Assembly (NCBI GenBank): GCA_022823165.1
Contig: JAJDXR010000061.1
Location: forward strand, 1 to 39,190
Length of the DNA: 39,190 bases
Source: Anaerolineae bacterium
Lineage (GTDB): Bacteria; Chloroflexota; Anaerolineae; Aggregatilineales; Phototrophicaceae
Reading direction: 5' to 3'
In this document: positions 17,227-27,135 of the stretch, in pieces
Layout: the number at the start of each line of letters is the position of its first letter
Position numbering within the stretch: position 1 is the stretch's first letter
The notes under the pieces: model-generated
Databases searched by the model: none
Told to the model about the DNA's origin: nothing
Seen by the model: only the letters and a program-made list of their open reading frames with translations
Program-made: the position numbers and the translations under genes

Positions 17227-18666
17227 ATGCGCAGTCGCATCCTGTTTGTTCTGCTTGGCCTGCTCGTCGGAGGCTTGCTGCCGCTCAGCGCCCAAAACAG
17301 CGACAGCATCGCCGTCACCGTCTACAACGAAGGCGCGGCTCTGATTCGCGATCAACGAACATTGACGCTGGACGCGGGCGCCAATACCGTCGACTTCAGC
17401 GATGTAGCCGCCACCATCGACGCCACATCGGTCAGCTTCCGCTCCTTGACCGATCCAGAAGGAACGGTTGTCCTGGAGCAGAATTACATCTACGACCTGG
17501 TCGATTCCGAAGCGCTGCTGGCGCGCTACCTGGACGAGACCATCAAGGTGACGACTGCCGACGGCACAGTCTACAGCGGCGAACTCCTGAGCGGGCGGCG
17601 AGGCGAAGCCATCTTGCGCGGCGCCGACGGCGAAATCGTAGTCGTTCGTCTATACGACGCGCGCGATATTCGCTTTCCCGCCCTGCCCGACGGCTTGATC
17701 ACCCGCCCTACCCTGCAATGGCTGCTGCAAAGCGCTGCGGCGGGTCAGCATCAAGTGGAGATCACCTACCTGGCCGGCGGCATGAATTGGAGCGCCGATT
17801 ACAACTTGCTGCTCAACGATGCCGAAACCGCCTTGGATCTGCGCGGCTGGGTGACGCTGAATAATCACAGCGGACGGACTTTTCAGAACGCGCAACTAAA
17901 ACTCGTGGCCGGCGAGCTCAACCGAATCGAGCCGGAGCCAGCCATGCTGGAGTCGCGCGCCATGGCTATGGACCTGATGGAAGAGCAAGCGCCGCAGGTG
18001 CAACAGCGCGAACTCTTTGAGTATCAACTGTATCATGTCGCGCGCCCGGTGAAGATCAAAGACAACGAGACCAAACAGATCGAATTCGTCAGCGGCGGCG
18101 ACATCGCAGCCTCAACCTTCTTTGTCTTTGACGCCTCGCCCCAGAGCAGCGGCTATTTCTCTCCTATCGACACTCCTCAAGGCTGGGCCAACGCGAGCGG
18201 CGATGTGCGGACATTCCTCGAATTTAACACCGGCGAGGCAAGCGGCTTGGGGGCGGACCTGCCCGCCGGGCGCATCCGCGTCTATCAGCAAGATGTCGAT
18301 AGCGCCGGCTTGCTCATCGGCGAGAATCACATCGATCACACGCCCCAAGGCGAAGATCTGCGCATACTGCTGGGCAAAGCCTTTGATCTGGCGGGCGAGC
18401 GCAAGCAGACCAACTTTGACGTGGTGTCGCGCACGGTCGTCAGGGAGACTTTCGAGATCACGCTGCGCAATCGCAAGGACGCGGAAACGGTCCAGATACG
18501 TGTTCCCGAGCGGCTCTATCGTTGGAGCGACTGGGAGATCAGCGAGAGCTCGGCGCCCTTCGAAAAGCTGGACGCCTCAACCATCGAATTCCGCGTCAGC
18601 CTGGCGCCCGGCGCCGAAGAAACAATCAGCTACACCGTGCAGTATACTTTCCCGCGGCTTCGCTAA
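17227..18666 (+). CDS. DUF4139 domain-containing secreted protein
   Basis: A 479-residue exported protein of the DUF4139 family, biochemical role unknown. It starts with a signal peptide (about 1-23, ending LPLSAQ). The N-terminal part has the family's opening VTVYNEGAALIRDQRTL and the GTVYSGELLSG region. The large C-terminal part holds the DUF4139 beta domain (YLAGGMNWSADY, GWVTLNNHSGRTFQNAQLKLVAGE) and ends in a Fn3-like ETISYTVQYTFPR. The ATG is preceded by AGGAGG, which overlaps the stop of the upstream gene, so translation is probably coupled. Confidence 0.85.
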   Translation: MRSRILFVLLGLLVGGLLPLSAQNSDSIAVTVYNEGAALIRDQRTLTLDAGANTVDFSDVAATIDATSVSFRSLTDPEGTVVLEQNYIYDLVDSEALLARYLDETIKVTTADGTVYSGELLSGRRGEAILRGADGEIVVVRLYDARDIRFPALPDGLITRPTLQWLLQSAAAGQHQVEITYLAGGMNWSADYNLLLNDAETALDLRGWVTLNNHSGRTFQNAQLKLVAGELNRIEPEPAMLESRAMAMDLMEEQAPQVQQRELFEYQLYHVARPVKIKDNETKQIEFVSGGDIAASTFFVFDASPQSSGYFSPIDTPQGWANASGDVRTFLEFNTGEASGLGADLPAGRIRVYQQDVDSAGLLIGENHIDHTPQGEDLRILLGKAFDLAGERKQTNFDVVSRTVVRETFEITLRNRKDAETVQIRVPERLYRWSDWEISESSAPFEKLDASTIEFRVSLAPGAEETISYTVQYTFPRLR

Positions 18667-18688
18667 CGCGGCGCAGACCAAGTGCGAC

Positions 18689-18721
18689 GGGCGCTGTAGC
18701 GAAGCGCCCCTGTTTCTCTGA
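18689..18721 (+). terminator. Putative terminator after DUF4139 gene
   Basis: The stem gggcgct (18689-18695) pairs with agcgccc (18703-18709) across a 7-base loop and is followed by ctgtttctctg. It lies 23 bases past the DUF4139 stop. The T-rich tail is imperfect. Confidence 0.5.
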
Positions 18722-18893
18722 AATTAACTTCCAAGCAGAAATCGCGAAATACGTCAATGTTGTGAGCAAGCCGCGCCGGGCTGGCTGAGGAGGCTTGATT
18801 GTAAATCAAATATAAGGGAATCTTTGAGTGTCCTTTGCGCCTGAGCGGGATTAAGTTAGTCTGTGAAAATGAAATGCAAGTCTATTCGAGAGT

Positions 18894-18913
18894 GGGCGAG
18901 CCAAGGCTCGCCC
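18894..18913. repeat. REP-like GC-rich palindrome, copy 2
   Basis: The arms gggcgagcc (18894-18902) and ggctcgccc (18905-18913) surround an aa spacer. The core equals copy 1, which has tt in the spacer and is therefore the same element on the opposite strand. Confidence 0.7.
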
Positions 18914-19032
18914 CGATTATTTTGACAATCTTTCATAGCTCAGTCATTAACATTACTTTCTTGGGATCACTGGCGCGTCTTTGCAGTGAAGAACCAAGTG
19001 ACGAAATAGCGCTGGCGCAGCGCCGGCTCAAC

Positions 19033-19062
19033 TTGCCAAGCGCGCAAGCGCTGTGGTATTGT
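19033..19062 (+). promoter_or_regulatory. Putative promoter of SDR gene
   Basis: TTGCCA (19033-19038), 18 bases, then TATTGT (19057-19062), preceded by TGG as an extended -10. The predicted start near 19069 leaves a leader of about 35 bases to the ATG at 19104. Confidence 0.4.
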
Positions 19063-19103
19063 CGCTGCTTGTATTTCCAATAAGGCAACTGATGAGGATT
19101 GCA

Positions 19104-19874
19104 ATGACCAATTCTGACTTTGAACTCAGCGGAAAAACCGCGCTGATCACGGGGGCGGGGCGCGGTATCGGTTTGGCGACCGCGCGCCGACTGGCAGCCG
19201 CCGGCGCCGATATCATCATCGCGGAATTCATCGCGGAAAACGGCCAGGCGGCCGCCGCTGAAATCAAAAGCATGGGGCGGAAGTCCCTGTTTATAGAAGT
19301 TGACGTTCGCCGGTCCGACAGCGTGGATCGCATGGCTCAAGCCGCGCTTGGCGTTTTCCCGCAAATTGACATACTGGTCTGCAACGCCGGCATCGCCCAG
19401 GCTGTGCCCGCTGAAGACTGCAGCGACGAGGAGTGGCTCAATATGATGGCGGTCAACCTCAATGGCGTTTTCTATTGCTGCCGCGCCATCGGCCGGCACA
19501 TGCTGGAGCGAGGCGGGGGCGCCATCGTCAATACCGCGTCCATGTCCGGCATGATCTCCAATACACCCCAGCCGCAAGCGCATTACAATGCCGCCAAAGC
19601 CGGCGTCATTCTGCTGACCAAATCGCTGGCTGGCGAGTGGGCTGATCGCGGTGTGCGCGTCAATTGTGTCTCGCCCGGCTATATCGGCACAGATATGACC
19701 GCTGAGGGTATGGCTAACAGGGACTGGTATCCGACCTGGCTGGAAATGACGCCGCAGAAACGCGTTGGCGCGCCGGAAGATGTGGCCGCGGCCATCTATT
19801 ATCTGGCCTCGCCGGCGGCAAAGTTCACCACCGGCAGCAACCTGGTCGTGGATGGCGGCTATACATCCTGGTAA
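19104..19874 (+). CDS. Short-chain dehydrogenase/reductase (FabG-like SDR)
   Basis: A 256-residue classical SDR: TGAGRGIG cofactor motif at 16-23, NAGIAQ, the Ser in NTASMSG, and HYNAAKAG supplying catalytic Tyr and Lys. An acidic residue (E41) follows the second strand (IIIAEF), which favours NAD(H) over NADP(H). The C terminus has the usual GSNLVVDGGYTSW. It should reduce or oxidise a hydroxyl/keto substrate in the cytoplasm; the substrate is not evident. ATG at 19104 is chosen for its GAGGA site; ATG at 19092 is possible. It is monocistronic. Confidence 0.9.
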   Translation: MTNSDFELSGKTALITGAGRGIGLATARRLAAAGADIIIAEFIAENGQAAAAEIKSMGRKSLFIEVDVRRSDSVDRMAQAALGVFPQIDILVCNAGIAQAVPAEDCSDEEWLNMMAVNLNGVFYCCRAIGRHMLERGGGAIVNTASMSGMISNTPQPQAHYNAAKAGVILLTKSLAGEWADRGVRVNCVSPGYIGTDMTAEGMANRDWYPTWLEMTPQKRVGAPEDVAAAIYYLASPAAKFTTGSNLVVDGGYTSW

Positions 19875-19921
19875 GCGCCGGCTGGTCAGCGGCCCCGTCA
19901 GCAGCTGAGCCACAATTGAGA

Positions 19922-22294
19922 TTAGCGGAAAACGGGGCAGGGGTTGGCGCGGTCCGGCACGACCGTGTCGTTGCGGATCCAGCCTGATATCGCGCCGTCT
20001 TCCACTGTGACATTGACAAAATACCAGATTTCGCCCACTGGGTTTCGCTCTTCGCGCACTTGCTGCAGAATGGACACGACCGTTCCGGTCGGCAAATAGC
20101 CCACGATTGGGGTGCCCGTCCGGGTCGTCGGTCGGGCGCGCACATTAATCGAATTCAGATTGAGCACAACCGCGCGGCAGAGCACCTGCGGGGTTGGCGT
20201 ATCAGTGGGAGTATCGGTCGCGGTGGGGGTATCGCTGGCGGTGGGCGTGATGGTGGGGGTTCGGGTAAGCGTGGCGGTTTCGGTCGCTGTAAAGGTAGCC
20301 GTTGGCGTCAGGGTATCGGTCGCGGTATGAGTCGCTGTCGGCGTGAAGGTGTCAGTTGGCGTGTGAGAGGGCGTAAAGGTAGCTGTCGGCGTCAGGGTAT
20401 CGGTTGGCGTGGGGGTGGCTGTGGGCGTAAAGGTGGCTGTCGGGAAGAATATCGCTTCCAGTTGCTGCCGATTCATAAGGCCGAGCGCGCCGCCGACGGC
20501 GATAAAGATAAACAGGATGACCAAGGCTACCAGGCGTCCACGGTTGCGGCGGCTGCGGATGACGCCGTCGATGCGGGAGATATCGGCGCGGCGCCCCAGA
20601 ATGCGAAAAGGATCTTCCCGCATGGTATCAAGCCAGGTCTGCGCTTCACGATTATGGCCCTCTTGCAGCGCTTCCTCGGCCCGCTCCAGGTAGCGCGTAA
20701 ACAGGTCGTTTACGGTGCTGCGAAAACGTTCATCTTGCGCGTATTCGCCCACCATTTCCGCCAGCATCTGCCGCGCTTGCGCCAATTCGGCGTCGAAATT
20801 CTGCGATACCAAAGCCTGTGCCCGGCGGATCGACTGCTGCGCGCGTGTGATATCAGCCTGCTGATTGCGCGAGCGCATCAGCAGCTCGGAAAAGGTGCCG
20901 TCGGTCGGGTCCAGCTCCAAGCCCAATTCCATCAGCTTGATGGCCGCGTTCATCAGCAGGATGCGTTCGTCCAGGGTGGTTGAGCTGCTGGCGTGGTTCA
21001 GCGACATCTGCGCCTGGTCGCTGACCTGGCTGCGGATGCTGGCCAGCTTGTTGTCCATCTCCTGCTGCATCTGCGCCAGGCGCTGGCTGTTGGGCAGCAG
21101 TTGCCGCGCGTGCGAGAGTAAGGAGGTCACGCTGGCGACCTGCGCCACTTGTTCTTCGAGCGTACCGCCGATAGTGTTCATATTGACGGCGATTTGGTCG
21201 TAATCGCGCTGGATGCGACGCAGCATCTCAAGGCGTTCTTCGGCTTGCGGGTCATTGGGCACGACGCGCAGCGCGCCTTCATACTTGCGCAGAGCCTCGC
21301 TCCAATTGTCATTGGCCATCAGTCGATCGCCATCGGCCAGAAGCTCGCGCGCCAGCGCCAAGTCCTGAATATCCAGCAGCGCTTGTTCAACATCTTTCCA
21401 GGTGAGGATGCCGTCGCGCTCCGCCAGTTCGCGCGCCTCGCGGTACAAGCCGGAGGCCTGCTCGTAATTGCCGGCCCGCACCAGCGAATTGGCGCGGTTG
21501 TAGGCGACGCGCGCTTCAAAAGGAATGCGATGATCGGGCACGATGCCGCGGATCAAATTGTCTTCCGATTTTTCGCGGTATTCCAGCGCGGTGGGGTTGT
21601 TAGCCTGGAGCGCCAATATGCGATTGGCGAAATCAATCGTCTGCTGATACTCGCCTGAATAATAACTTTCGGTGAGCGATTTGAGCAGCTCGTCCAGCGC
21701 TGTCGATGCCGGCACCGTACGCTCCAGCGCCGGGCGTTCGGGCCTGCCTGCCGCGGCCTCTTCACGCGGCCTGTAGTCGCTGGTCCTGCTGTAGGCGGAC
21801 GAAGTCTCCGCTGGCGATTCAACGGAGGGCAGGGGCCGCGAAGGCGGCGAAGCGCGCGCGCCGGCGTCGCTGGAAGGCGCGGAGCGAATACCGTGGCGCG
21901 TGAAGATTTCTTGCACACGCTGTTTGGCTTGGGCGCTTTGGGCGCCTGCTTGCTGCAGCAGGCTGATGGCGTCTTGATTGCTGGCGTCCATGCGCAGGGC
22001 GTCGGCCAGAATATCAATGGCTTCGTCGATATCATCATCATCGCCGGCGATTTCGATTCGGATGCGGGCGCGCCGCACCAACCCACGCAGCGCGGCGGTA
22101 TTGGGGCGTACCTGGGTGGTCTGGCTGCCGGCGATTTCGGCGAATAATGCTTGCGCCGTTTGTTCCAACGGCGTATTCTTCGCCTCCATCAGCAGGTCGC
22201 GGGCTTCCTGCTCCAACTCGCTCAGCGTTTGCGGGTCAACGGTCGCGCGGGCGCGCTGCCTGAGGTCCTCGATTGCCCTCTGTAGGTCCTGCAT
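19922..22294 (-). CDS. Helical/TPR-like - TM - TPT linker - SH3-like envelope protein
   Basis: A 790-residue membrane protein of unknown function. The cytoplasmic part (1-575) is helical with TPR-like stretches, for example [18 protein letters not shown] near 210 and [20 protein letters not shown] near 335, and coiled coil around 370-560. A basic patch (RSRRNRGR) precedes one membrane helix at about 580-600. A Thr/Pro-rich linker follows (about 618-690), then a C-terminal SH3-like domain ([19 protein letters not shown]). The order matches the protein at 13933-15321. Topology is probably N-in, C-out. The start has AGGA upstream. It could be an envelope-anchored scaffold; there is no enzymatic motif. 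Confidence 0.78.
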   Translation of the reverse strand: MQDLQRAIEDLRQRARATVDPQTLSELEQEARDLLMEAKNTPLEQTAQALFAEIAGSQTTQVRPNTAALRGLVRRARIRIEIAGDDDDIDEAIDILADALRMDASNQDAISLLQQAGAQSAQAKQRVQEIFTRHGIRSAPSSDAGARASPPSRPLPSVESPAETSSAYSRTSDYRPREEAAAGRPERPALERTVPASTALDELLKSLTESYYSGEYQQTIDFANRILALQANNPTALEYREKSEDNLIRGIVPDHRIPFEARVAYNRANSLVRAGNYEQASGLYREARELAERDGILTWKDVEQALLDIQDLALARELLADGDRLMANDNWSEALRKYEGALRVVPNDPQAEERLEMLRRIQRDYDQIAVNMNTIGGTLEEQVAQVASVTSLLSHARQLLPNSQRLAQMQQEMDNKLASIRSQVSDQAQMSLNHASSSTTLDERILLMNAAIKLMELGLELDPTDGTFSELLMRSRNQQADITRAQQSIRRAQALVSQNFDAELAQARQMLAEMVGEYAQDERFRSTVNDLFTRYLERAEEALQEGHNREAQTWLDTMREDPFRILGRRADISRIDGVIRSRRNRGRLVALVILFIFIAVGGALGLMNRQQLEAIFFPTATFTPTATPTPTDTLTPTATFTPSHTPTDTFTPTATHTATDTLTPTATFTATETATLTRTPTITPTASDTPTATDTPTDTPTPQVLCRAVVLNLNSINVRARPTTRTGTPIVGYLPTGTVVSILQQVREERNPVGEIWYFVNVTVEDGAISGWIRNDTVVPDRANPCPVFR
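20190..20445 (-). repeat. TPT-type coding tandem repeat
   Basis: Imperfect repeats of 12-18 bases encode TPTATFT/TPTDT-type units in the exported linker. Unit phase is always a multiple of three, so it is a protein-level repeat that could vary in copy number between strains. Confidence 0.7.
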
Positions 22295-22443
22295 AACGGG
22301 AAATCCTATATCAGCGCCGCCTGTTCAGTCAGAGGCTGCCGAGGCGCTCGCGGCGATCTACCAAGGGGACAAGCACCATACCAAGACGCAGGATTCTGTG
22401 ATAGAGTTGGGCGAGATCAACATTCGACTGCGTTCAAGCAATT

Positions 22444-22770
22444 ATGGCCTCTTTTCAGCACATCAGACCCAGATATAAACTGATCTTATTCTATAATATC
22501 AGACCCGAGAAACAAGACCAATACTATCGCTACATGCTTAGCAGTTTCGTCCCGGCGATACAGAAATTGGGCGTCTACATGCACATGGTCTGGCATGTCG
22601 CTTACGGAGATCATCCACGCCGCAAGCTCGAATTTGTCACTGAAAGCTCCGATATCTTGCGCCGGCTGTTTCTCAGCGACGAATGGGACGAGCTGGAAAA
22701 CAAGTTGCGGCGTTATGTCGATGATTATGAGCGCAAGGTGGTGGACTACCGCAACGGCTTCCAGGTGTGA
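22444..22770 (+). CDS. Small hypothetical protein (ferredoxin-like alpha/beta)
   Basis: A 108-residue protein. The pattern of an early strand (YKLILFYNIRP), a helix (DQYYRYMLSSFVPAIQKLG), strands (MHMVWHVAYG, RKLEFVTES) and a C-terminal helix with a WDELENKLRRYVDDY segment looks like a dimeric alpha/beta-barrel (ferredoxin-like) protein. No name is certain. No good ribosome binding site precedes the ATG at 22444. It is divergent from the helical/SH3 protein gene. Confidence 0.7.
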   Translation: MASFQHIRPRYKLILFYNIRPEKQDQYYRYMLSSFVPAIQKLGVYMHMVWHVAYGDHPRRKLEFVTESSDILRRLFLSDEWDELENKLRRYVDDYERKVVDYRNGFQV

Positions 22771-22838
22771 AACGCGCCACTGCCGCTCGCGCCGCGGCTC
22801 GCGCTGGATTCGCGAAGCGCCGCGTTTCGCCCTATCGC

Positions 22839-22866
22839 TTGCAATTCGCCGCGGCAAAAGTAGAAT
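22839..22866 (+). promoter_or_regulatory. Putative promoter of mscS-like operon
   Basis: TTGCAA (22839-22844), 16 bases, TAGAAT (22861-22866), about 40 bases before the ATG of the channel gene. Confidence 0.45.
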
Positions 22867-22905
22867 AAATAATCAGCAAAACCAATCCCAGGGGCGGCGC
22901 TTGCG

Positions 22906-24054
22906 ATGGATCTACTAGACTTGCTGCCATTTCTGCGCGAGCAGCCGCAGTATATTCAGCGTATCGCCATAGACATGGTTCCGTTTCTGGCGGCATTGCT
23001 GCTGATCGTTGTGCTGCGCTGGCTGCTGACCTGGATTCTGCTGCGCCCCCTGCGAGCTGTGGTCGGCCGATCCAGCAGCGATATTGACGACCGCCTGTTG
23101 GAAGCCAGCGTTTCGCCGATGCGACTGGCGGTAATCGGCTTCTCGCTTATTCTTGTAACCTTCATCTTCTCATTTGACGCGCAGGTCAAGAATATCGCTG
23201 TGACAATCGGCCGGGCGTTGCTGATTAGCGCGGTATTCTTTGGCGTAGTCCGCTGGTTTGAAGTTTTGACGCTGCGCCCCGATGCTTTCGCGCGGCTGAC
23301 CGGCTGGTCCATTCCCGAGCGCTTGCTACCCTTTCTCAACACGGTGGTGAAGTTTCTCATCATAGCGCTCGGCGTCATCTTCGTTTTGCAGGAGCTGCAG
23401 TTTGACGTCGCCGCTTTGATCGCGTCGCTGGGGGTGGTTGGCATCGGCATCTCGCTGGCGTCGCAGAATACGGTCAGCAATATGTTTGGATTCGCCGCGA
23501 TCGTTTCAGACAACCCCTTCAAAGTGGGTGATTTCATCAGAACGCCCGATATCACCGGCATTGTCGAGAACGTAGGCGTCCGTTCAACCCGCGTACGTCA
23601 GCTGGACCAAGCGCTGATTACCGTGCCTAACCATGCCTTAACTGACGCTGTGGTCGTGAATTTGTCGCGTATGGAGAAACGCCGCCTTGATGTCACGTTG
23701 ACCTTCACTTACAGCACCACGGCTCAACAGATGCGGGATGTGATCCAGCGCATCCGCGAGCTGTTGGAGACCTATGAAGACATTGACTCGGAGACGGTCA
23801 TGGTGCATTTCGTCGACTTCAACTCCAGCTCCTTGGATGTGCGCGTGATTTGCCAGGTGCTGCTGCCGGATTTCCGCCAATTCACCGCCCTGAAAGAAGC
23901 GGTCTTCCTGGACATTATGGGGATTGTGGAAGCGCTGGGCCTTGACTTCGCCTTCCCCAGCCGCTCGCTTTATATTGAGTCGACGCCCGAGAGCATCGCC
24001 GAGCAAGCGCAGGCGGACGAAGGCGCGGCTGACTCCACTGCCGCGCAGGCATGA
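22906..24054 (+). CDS. MscS family mechanosensitive channel
   Basis: A 382-residue inner-membrane channel that should open under membrane tension and release solutes. Membrane helices lie at about 25-46, 74-92, 98-116 and 138-156, followed by the pore-lining helix with its Gly/Ala-rich face (ALIASLGVVGIGISLASQN). The beta domain has NPFKVGDFIR, VENVGVRSTRVRQLD and VPNHALTDAVVVN, all typical of MscS. The C-terminal alpha/beta domain is present, and a short acidic tail ends the protein. The gene overlaps the next one by ATGA. Confidence 0.93.
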   Translation: MDLLDLLPFLREQPQYIQRIAIDMVPFLAALLLIVVLRWLLTWILLRPLRAVVGRSSSDIDDRLLEASVSPMRLAVIGFSLILVTFIFSFDAQVKNIAVTIGRALLISAVFFGVVRWFEVLTLRPDAFARLTGWSIPERLLPFLNTVVKFLIIALGVIFVLQELQFDVAALIASLGVVGIGISLASQNTVSNMFGFAAIVSDNPFKVGDFIRTPDITGIVENVGVRSTRVRQLDQALITVPNHALTDAVVVNLSRMEKRRLDVTLTFTYSTTAQQMRDVIQRIRELLETYEDIDSETVMVHFVDFNSSSLDVRVICQVLLPDFRQFTALKEAVFLDIMGIVEALGLDFAFPSRSLYIESTPESIAEQAQADEGAADSTAAQA

Positions 24055-24551
24055 CACAGTCCTTAATGGCTGCGCTGGATTTCACCGAGGCCGATCTCGA
24101 GGCGAACCGGCGAGGCGCGCTCAGCTCGACGCAGGCGGCGCGCTTGGCGGCGTCGCGTCAGCGTCAATTGGCGGTGGCGGTCTTGCTATTCGTCAGCCTC
24201 GTCATCGCCGCGACGGTGCTGATTTACCTGGGGCAGCGCGGCGGCAATTCGATTCTTGGTTTGGCCGGCGCGGCGCTGATCCTGATTAACGCCGTGATTG
24301 TCGGCATGATGGGGCGCGGCTATATGCGCGTCGGCGGCGACCTGCGGCCCGGCAATGTCGAGATGCTGGCGGGAGAAGTCGAGTGTGTGCTGCGCCGCGG
24401 TCGGCAGCGGGACGACTATTTAATTCGTATTGACGGCGCCAGCCTCTACGTTAGCCAAAATGTCTTTCAAGGGTTTCAGCATCAAGCGTCTTATCGCGTC
24501 TATCGCGCGGTCCATTCGGGTTCGCTGCTATCGGCCGAGCCGCTTGACTGA
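24051..24551 (+). CDS. Two-helix membrane protein coupled to the MscS-like channel
   Basis: A 166-residue protein of unknown function. An N-terminal cytoplasmic helix (1-38) is followed by two membrane helices (about 39-60 and 68-90) and a C-terminal beta-rich domain (about 95-166: VEMLAGEVECVLRRG, YLIRIDGASLYVSQNVFQGF). The start overlaps the channel stop as ATGA (24051-24054), so the two are translated together and may work together. Confidence 0.75.
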   Translation: MTQSLMAALDFTEADLEANRRGALSSTQAARLAASRQRQLAVAVLLFVSLVIAATVLIYLGQRGGNSILGLAGAALILINAVIVGMMGRGYMRVGGDLRPGNVEMLAGEVECVLRRGRQRDDYLIRIDGASLYVSQNVFQGFQHQASYRVYRAVHSGSLLSAEPLD

Positions 24552-24633
24552 GCGCCGCTGAAGCGCGCCGCGCTGAGGGATTTGAGCGTTCGCTGCGTAA
24601 GTTTGATGCCCGCGTGTCAACTGAGGGAGCGAA

Positions 24634-27030
24634 TTGAACAGGCAATATCTGTCCCGGCATCTGGCGCCGCTTCTTTTATTTCTGCTGGTCGCCCTCTATT
24701 TGACCTCGCCTGCGCTGGCTGCATTTTCCAGTAGTTACCTGGGCTATGAATCCGGCGATGCTTACAAGATGGCGCGTCATATTTGGTGGTTCAAGACGGC
24801 GCTGCAGCAGGGCGAAGACATCTTTGGGCAGGCGCTGCTTGGCTATCCAGAGGGCTACCTGCTCTTTCGCTTGTGGGCGAATCCGCTGCAGTTCTTCCCC
24901 ATGTGGCTTTTCGCTTATTTTTTGCCGCTCCCGGCGGCCTACAACCTGGGCATTGTGTTGACGCTGGCGCTCAACGGCTGGTCCATGATGATCCTGGCGC
25001 GGCGTTGGCTGCCGCCGCGCTATGCCTTTCCGGCGCTGCTGGCCGGTCTGGTGTTTATGATCTTCCCGCCTATACAGAGCCACCTCGCTGCTGGTCACGT
25101 GGGATTGCTGGCGCAATGGCCGGCGCCGCTCTTCATTCTCCTGCTCTTTGATTATGCTGATGCGGGCGGCTGGCGGCGTTTTATTGGGGTGGCATTCTGC
25201 TTCTTGCTGGCAGCGCTGGGCCACAGCTTGCAGGCGCTTTATTTGCTCGCGCCGCTGACCATGCTGTTCCTGGCGGCGCGGCTGTACAAGCGCGACTACG
25301 TGGGCGCGGCGCGTCTGATCGCAGTCGCCTTGGCTGGCTGCCTGGCGCTGCTGATATATCTTGCGCCGGTACTGACGGAAGCTTTCCGGCAGGCCTCTTC
25401 ATTCTCGGTGGCTGGACCGGTAAGCAAGAGCATTGACGTAGCCAGTGTATTATCGCCCGCCGCCGGCAACCCCTTCTGGCGCCCGCTTGACGCGACACTG
25501 CCTGATGCAGCCGCCGCCAATGCGCCGCAGGGCGCCGGCTACATCGGTGTTTTGGGAGGTCTGTTGGCGCTCATCGGCATCCTTTCGCGGCGCGCCGCGC
25601 GTTGGTGGCTGCTGGTCGCGCTGGCGGCCTGGGTGCTGGCGCTGGGGCCGGTGCTGAAGGTTGGGGTCGAGGCGGTGTCGGCAGAAATTGCCGGATACGA
25701 GGCCGTTGTGCCTTTGCCCTACGCTTTGATTATGAACCTGCCGCTGTTTGAACTGGCATGGGCGCCAGAGAGATTCATGCTGCTCTTCGCGGCTATGTTT
25801 GCCCTGCTGGCTGGTTTGGGCATGGCGACGCTTTGGTCGAGCCGCTTGGTGCAGGGACGTCAGCGGCATGCGCAGACGGCGCTGGCGATTGTACTCTCAC
25901 TGTTTTTGATCGAAGATTACCGGCTATTTAACGAATTCCCCATGGCAAGCGGCGAAATTCCGCAGGCGATTTATGCGCTGAGCGAGCGGCGGGATATCCG
26001 CGCCATCTACAACGCGCCCTATGACAATTCGCTGGCGGCCAAGGAGGCGCTGCTCTTGCAGACTGCGCACGGCAAGCCGCTGATCGCCAGCCACGACGAC
26101 GGCGAAGGCGGGGACAGGGCGCGTCTGGACTTGCTAGCCAGCTTCCGGCCGTCGCTTTTGACCAACGCGCATGTCGATGTCGTGATTTTCAACAAAGCCC
26201 ATGCCGCAAGCAGCGCGCAATTGGGGCTTTTGCAGCGGGCGCGGCTATGGCTGGGCGAGCCGATTTTTGAAGACCAGCGTTACGCCGTCTTCGATACGCC
26301 CTTCACGCCCGAGCAAACCACCAAGCTGCACTCCACCCATTGGGATGGCCAGACGCATATCACTTACATCTACAAGCAGCAGCCGGGCTGGATGGAATTC
26401 AGCGCGAACCTGGAGGCGGCGAATCGGCGTGTACATCTGTCGCTGAACGGTACGCCGCTGGAAACGCTTCAGGTCAGCGGCCGCATTCCCGTGTCCATCC
26501 CGCTGCCGATGGCGCGCAGCGGCTATCACACCTTTCGCATCGCCCTGGACCCGCCATGCCCCGACCGCATTGATACCGAGCTGCTTAATTGTCAATCGGT
26601 CTCCGTAGACAGCGTGGATACGCGCGTCCTGTCCAATAGCGCCATCTATGACCCGATACGCATCGCCGGTGGCATTGTGCTGGCGGGATATTATCTGCCC
26701 AGGCAATTTGAAGACGAGGTCTCCATTCGTCTGTGGTGGCGTTTTGAATCGAACCGCAGCAGCAACGATGTGCGCTTTGTACACATTCTGGATGAGGAGG
26801 GCCTGCCGGTGCAAGATCGCCCGGAAGATCGCTCCTTCGGCGAAATCGCCGCCGGCAGCGAATTGACGGAGACGATAACATTGGACACCAGCGCTTTGCA
26901 GGAGGGAGAATACAGCGTCTTAACCGGCTGGTACGAACTGCCCTTGGCTATTCGCTTCGATGTGCTGACCAATGTCGAAGGCGCGGAAAACGACACCGTG
27001 CGCTTGGGTCAAATCCGCGTGCGCAAGTGA
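24634..27030 (+). CDS. Large polytopic membrane protein, GT-C/YfhO-like
   Basis: A 798-residue protein with about ten to twelve membrane helices over residues 8-440 and a large extracytoplasmic beta-rich region (about 440-798). The first loop has ESGDAYKMARHIWW, resembling the acidic motif of GT-C glycosyltransferases, which use polyprenyl-phosphate sugars. The second part has YAVFDTPF and jelly-roll-like segments. A role in transferring sugars to envelope polymers or proteins is an inference. The start is TTG at 24634, supported by GAGGGAG a few bases upstream. Confidence 0.75.
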   Translation: MNRQYLSRHLAPLLLFLLVALYLTSPALAAFSSSYLGYESGDAYKMARHIWWFKTALQQGEDIFGQALLGYPEGYLLFRLWANPLQFFPMWLFAYFLPLPAAYNLGIVLTLALNGWSMMILARRWLPPRYAFPALLAGLVFMIFPPIQSHLAAGHVGLLAQWPAPLFILLLFDYADAGGWRRFIGVAFCFLLAALGHSLQALYLLAPLTMLFLAARLYKRDYVGAARLIAVALAGCLALLIYLAPVLTEAFRQASSFSVAGPVSKSIDVASVLSPAAGNPFWRPLDATLPDAAAANAPQGAGYIGVLGGLLALIGILSRRAARWWLLVALAAWVLALGPVLKVGVEAVSAEIAGYEAVVPLPYALIMNLPLFELAWAPERFMLLFAAMFALLAGLGMATLWSSRLVQGRQRHAQTALAIVLSLFLIEDYRLFNEFPMASGEIPQAIYALSERRDIRAIYNAPYDNSLAAKEALLLQTAHGKPLIASHDDGEGGDRARLDLLASFRPSLLTNAHVDVVIFNKAHAASSAQLGLLQRARLWLGEPIFEDQRYAVFDTPFTPEQTTKLHSTHWDGQTHITYIYKQQPGWMEFSANLEAANRRVHLSLNGTPLETLQVSGRIPVSIPLPMARSGYHTFRIALDPPCPDRIDTELLNCQSVSVDSVDTRVLSNSAIYDPIRIAGGIVLAGYYLPRQFEDEVSIRLWWRFESNRSSNDVRFVHILDEEGLPVQDRPEDRSFGEIAAGSELTETITLDTSALQEGEYSVLTGWYELPLAIRFDVLTNVEGAENDTVRLGQIRVRK

Positions 27031-27135
27031 AGCGTCGGCGCTTTGGCCGCCGCCGATTATGCAAATCTGACAATACGCCACTACTTTTGCATTATCCTTA
27101 AGACTACAAGTCAATAATTTAGTGGAGGCACTGCC

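Larger units (their letters stand above)
18667..19103. other. Intergenic region before SDR gene
   Basis: This holds a terminator hairpin near its start, a copy of the dispersed GC-rich palindrome and a promoter just before the SDR gene. Apart from these I see no gene and no tRNA-like structure. Confidence 0.5.

Noticed and set aside
20190..20445. Short tandem repeats considered as a CRISPR array or minisatellite
   Set aside because: Units are in frame, without spacers, and encode a Thr/Pro linker in a clear membrane protein.
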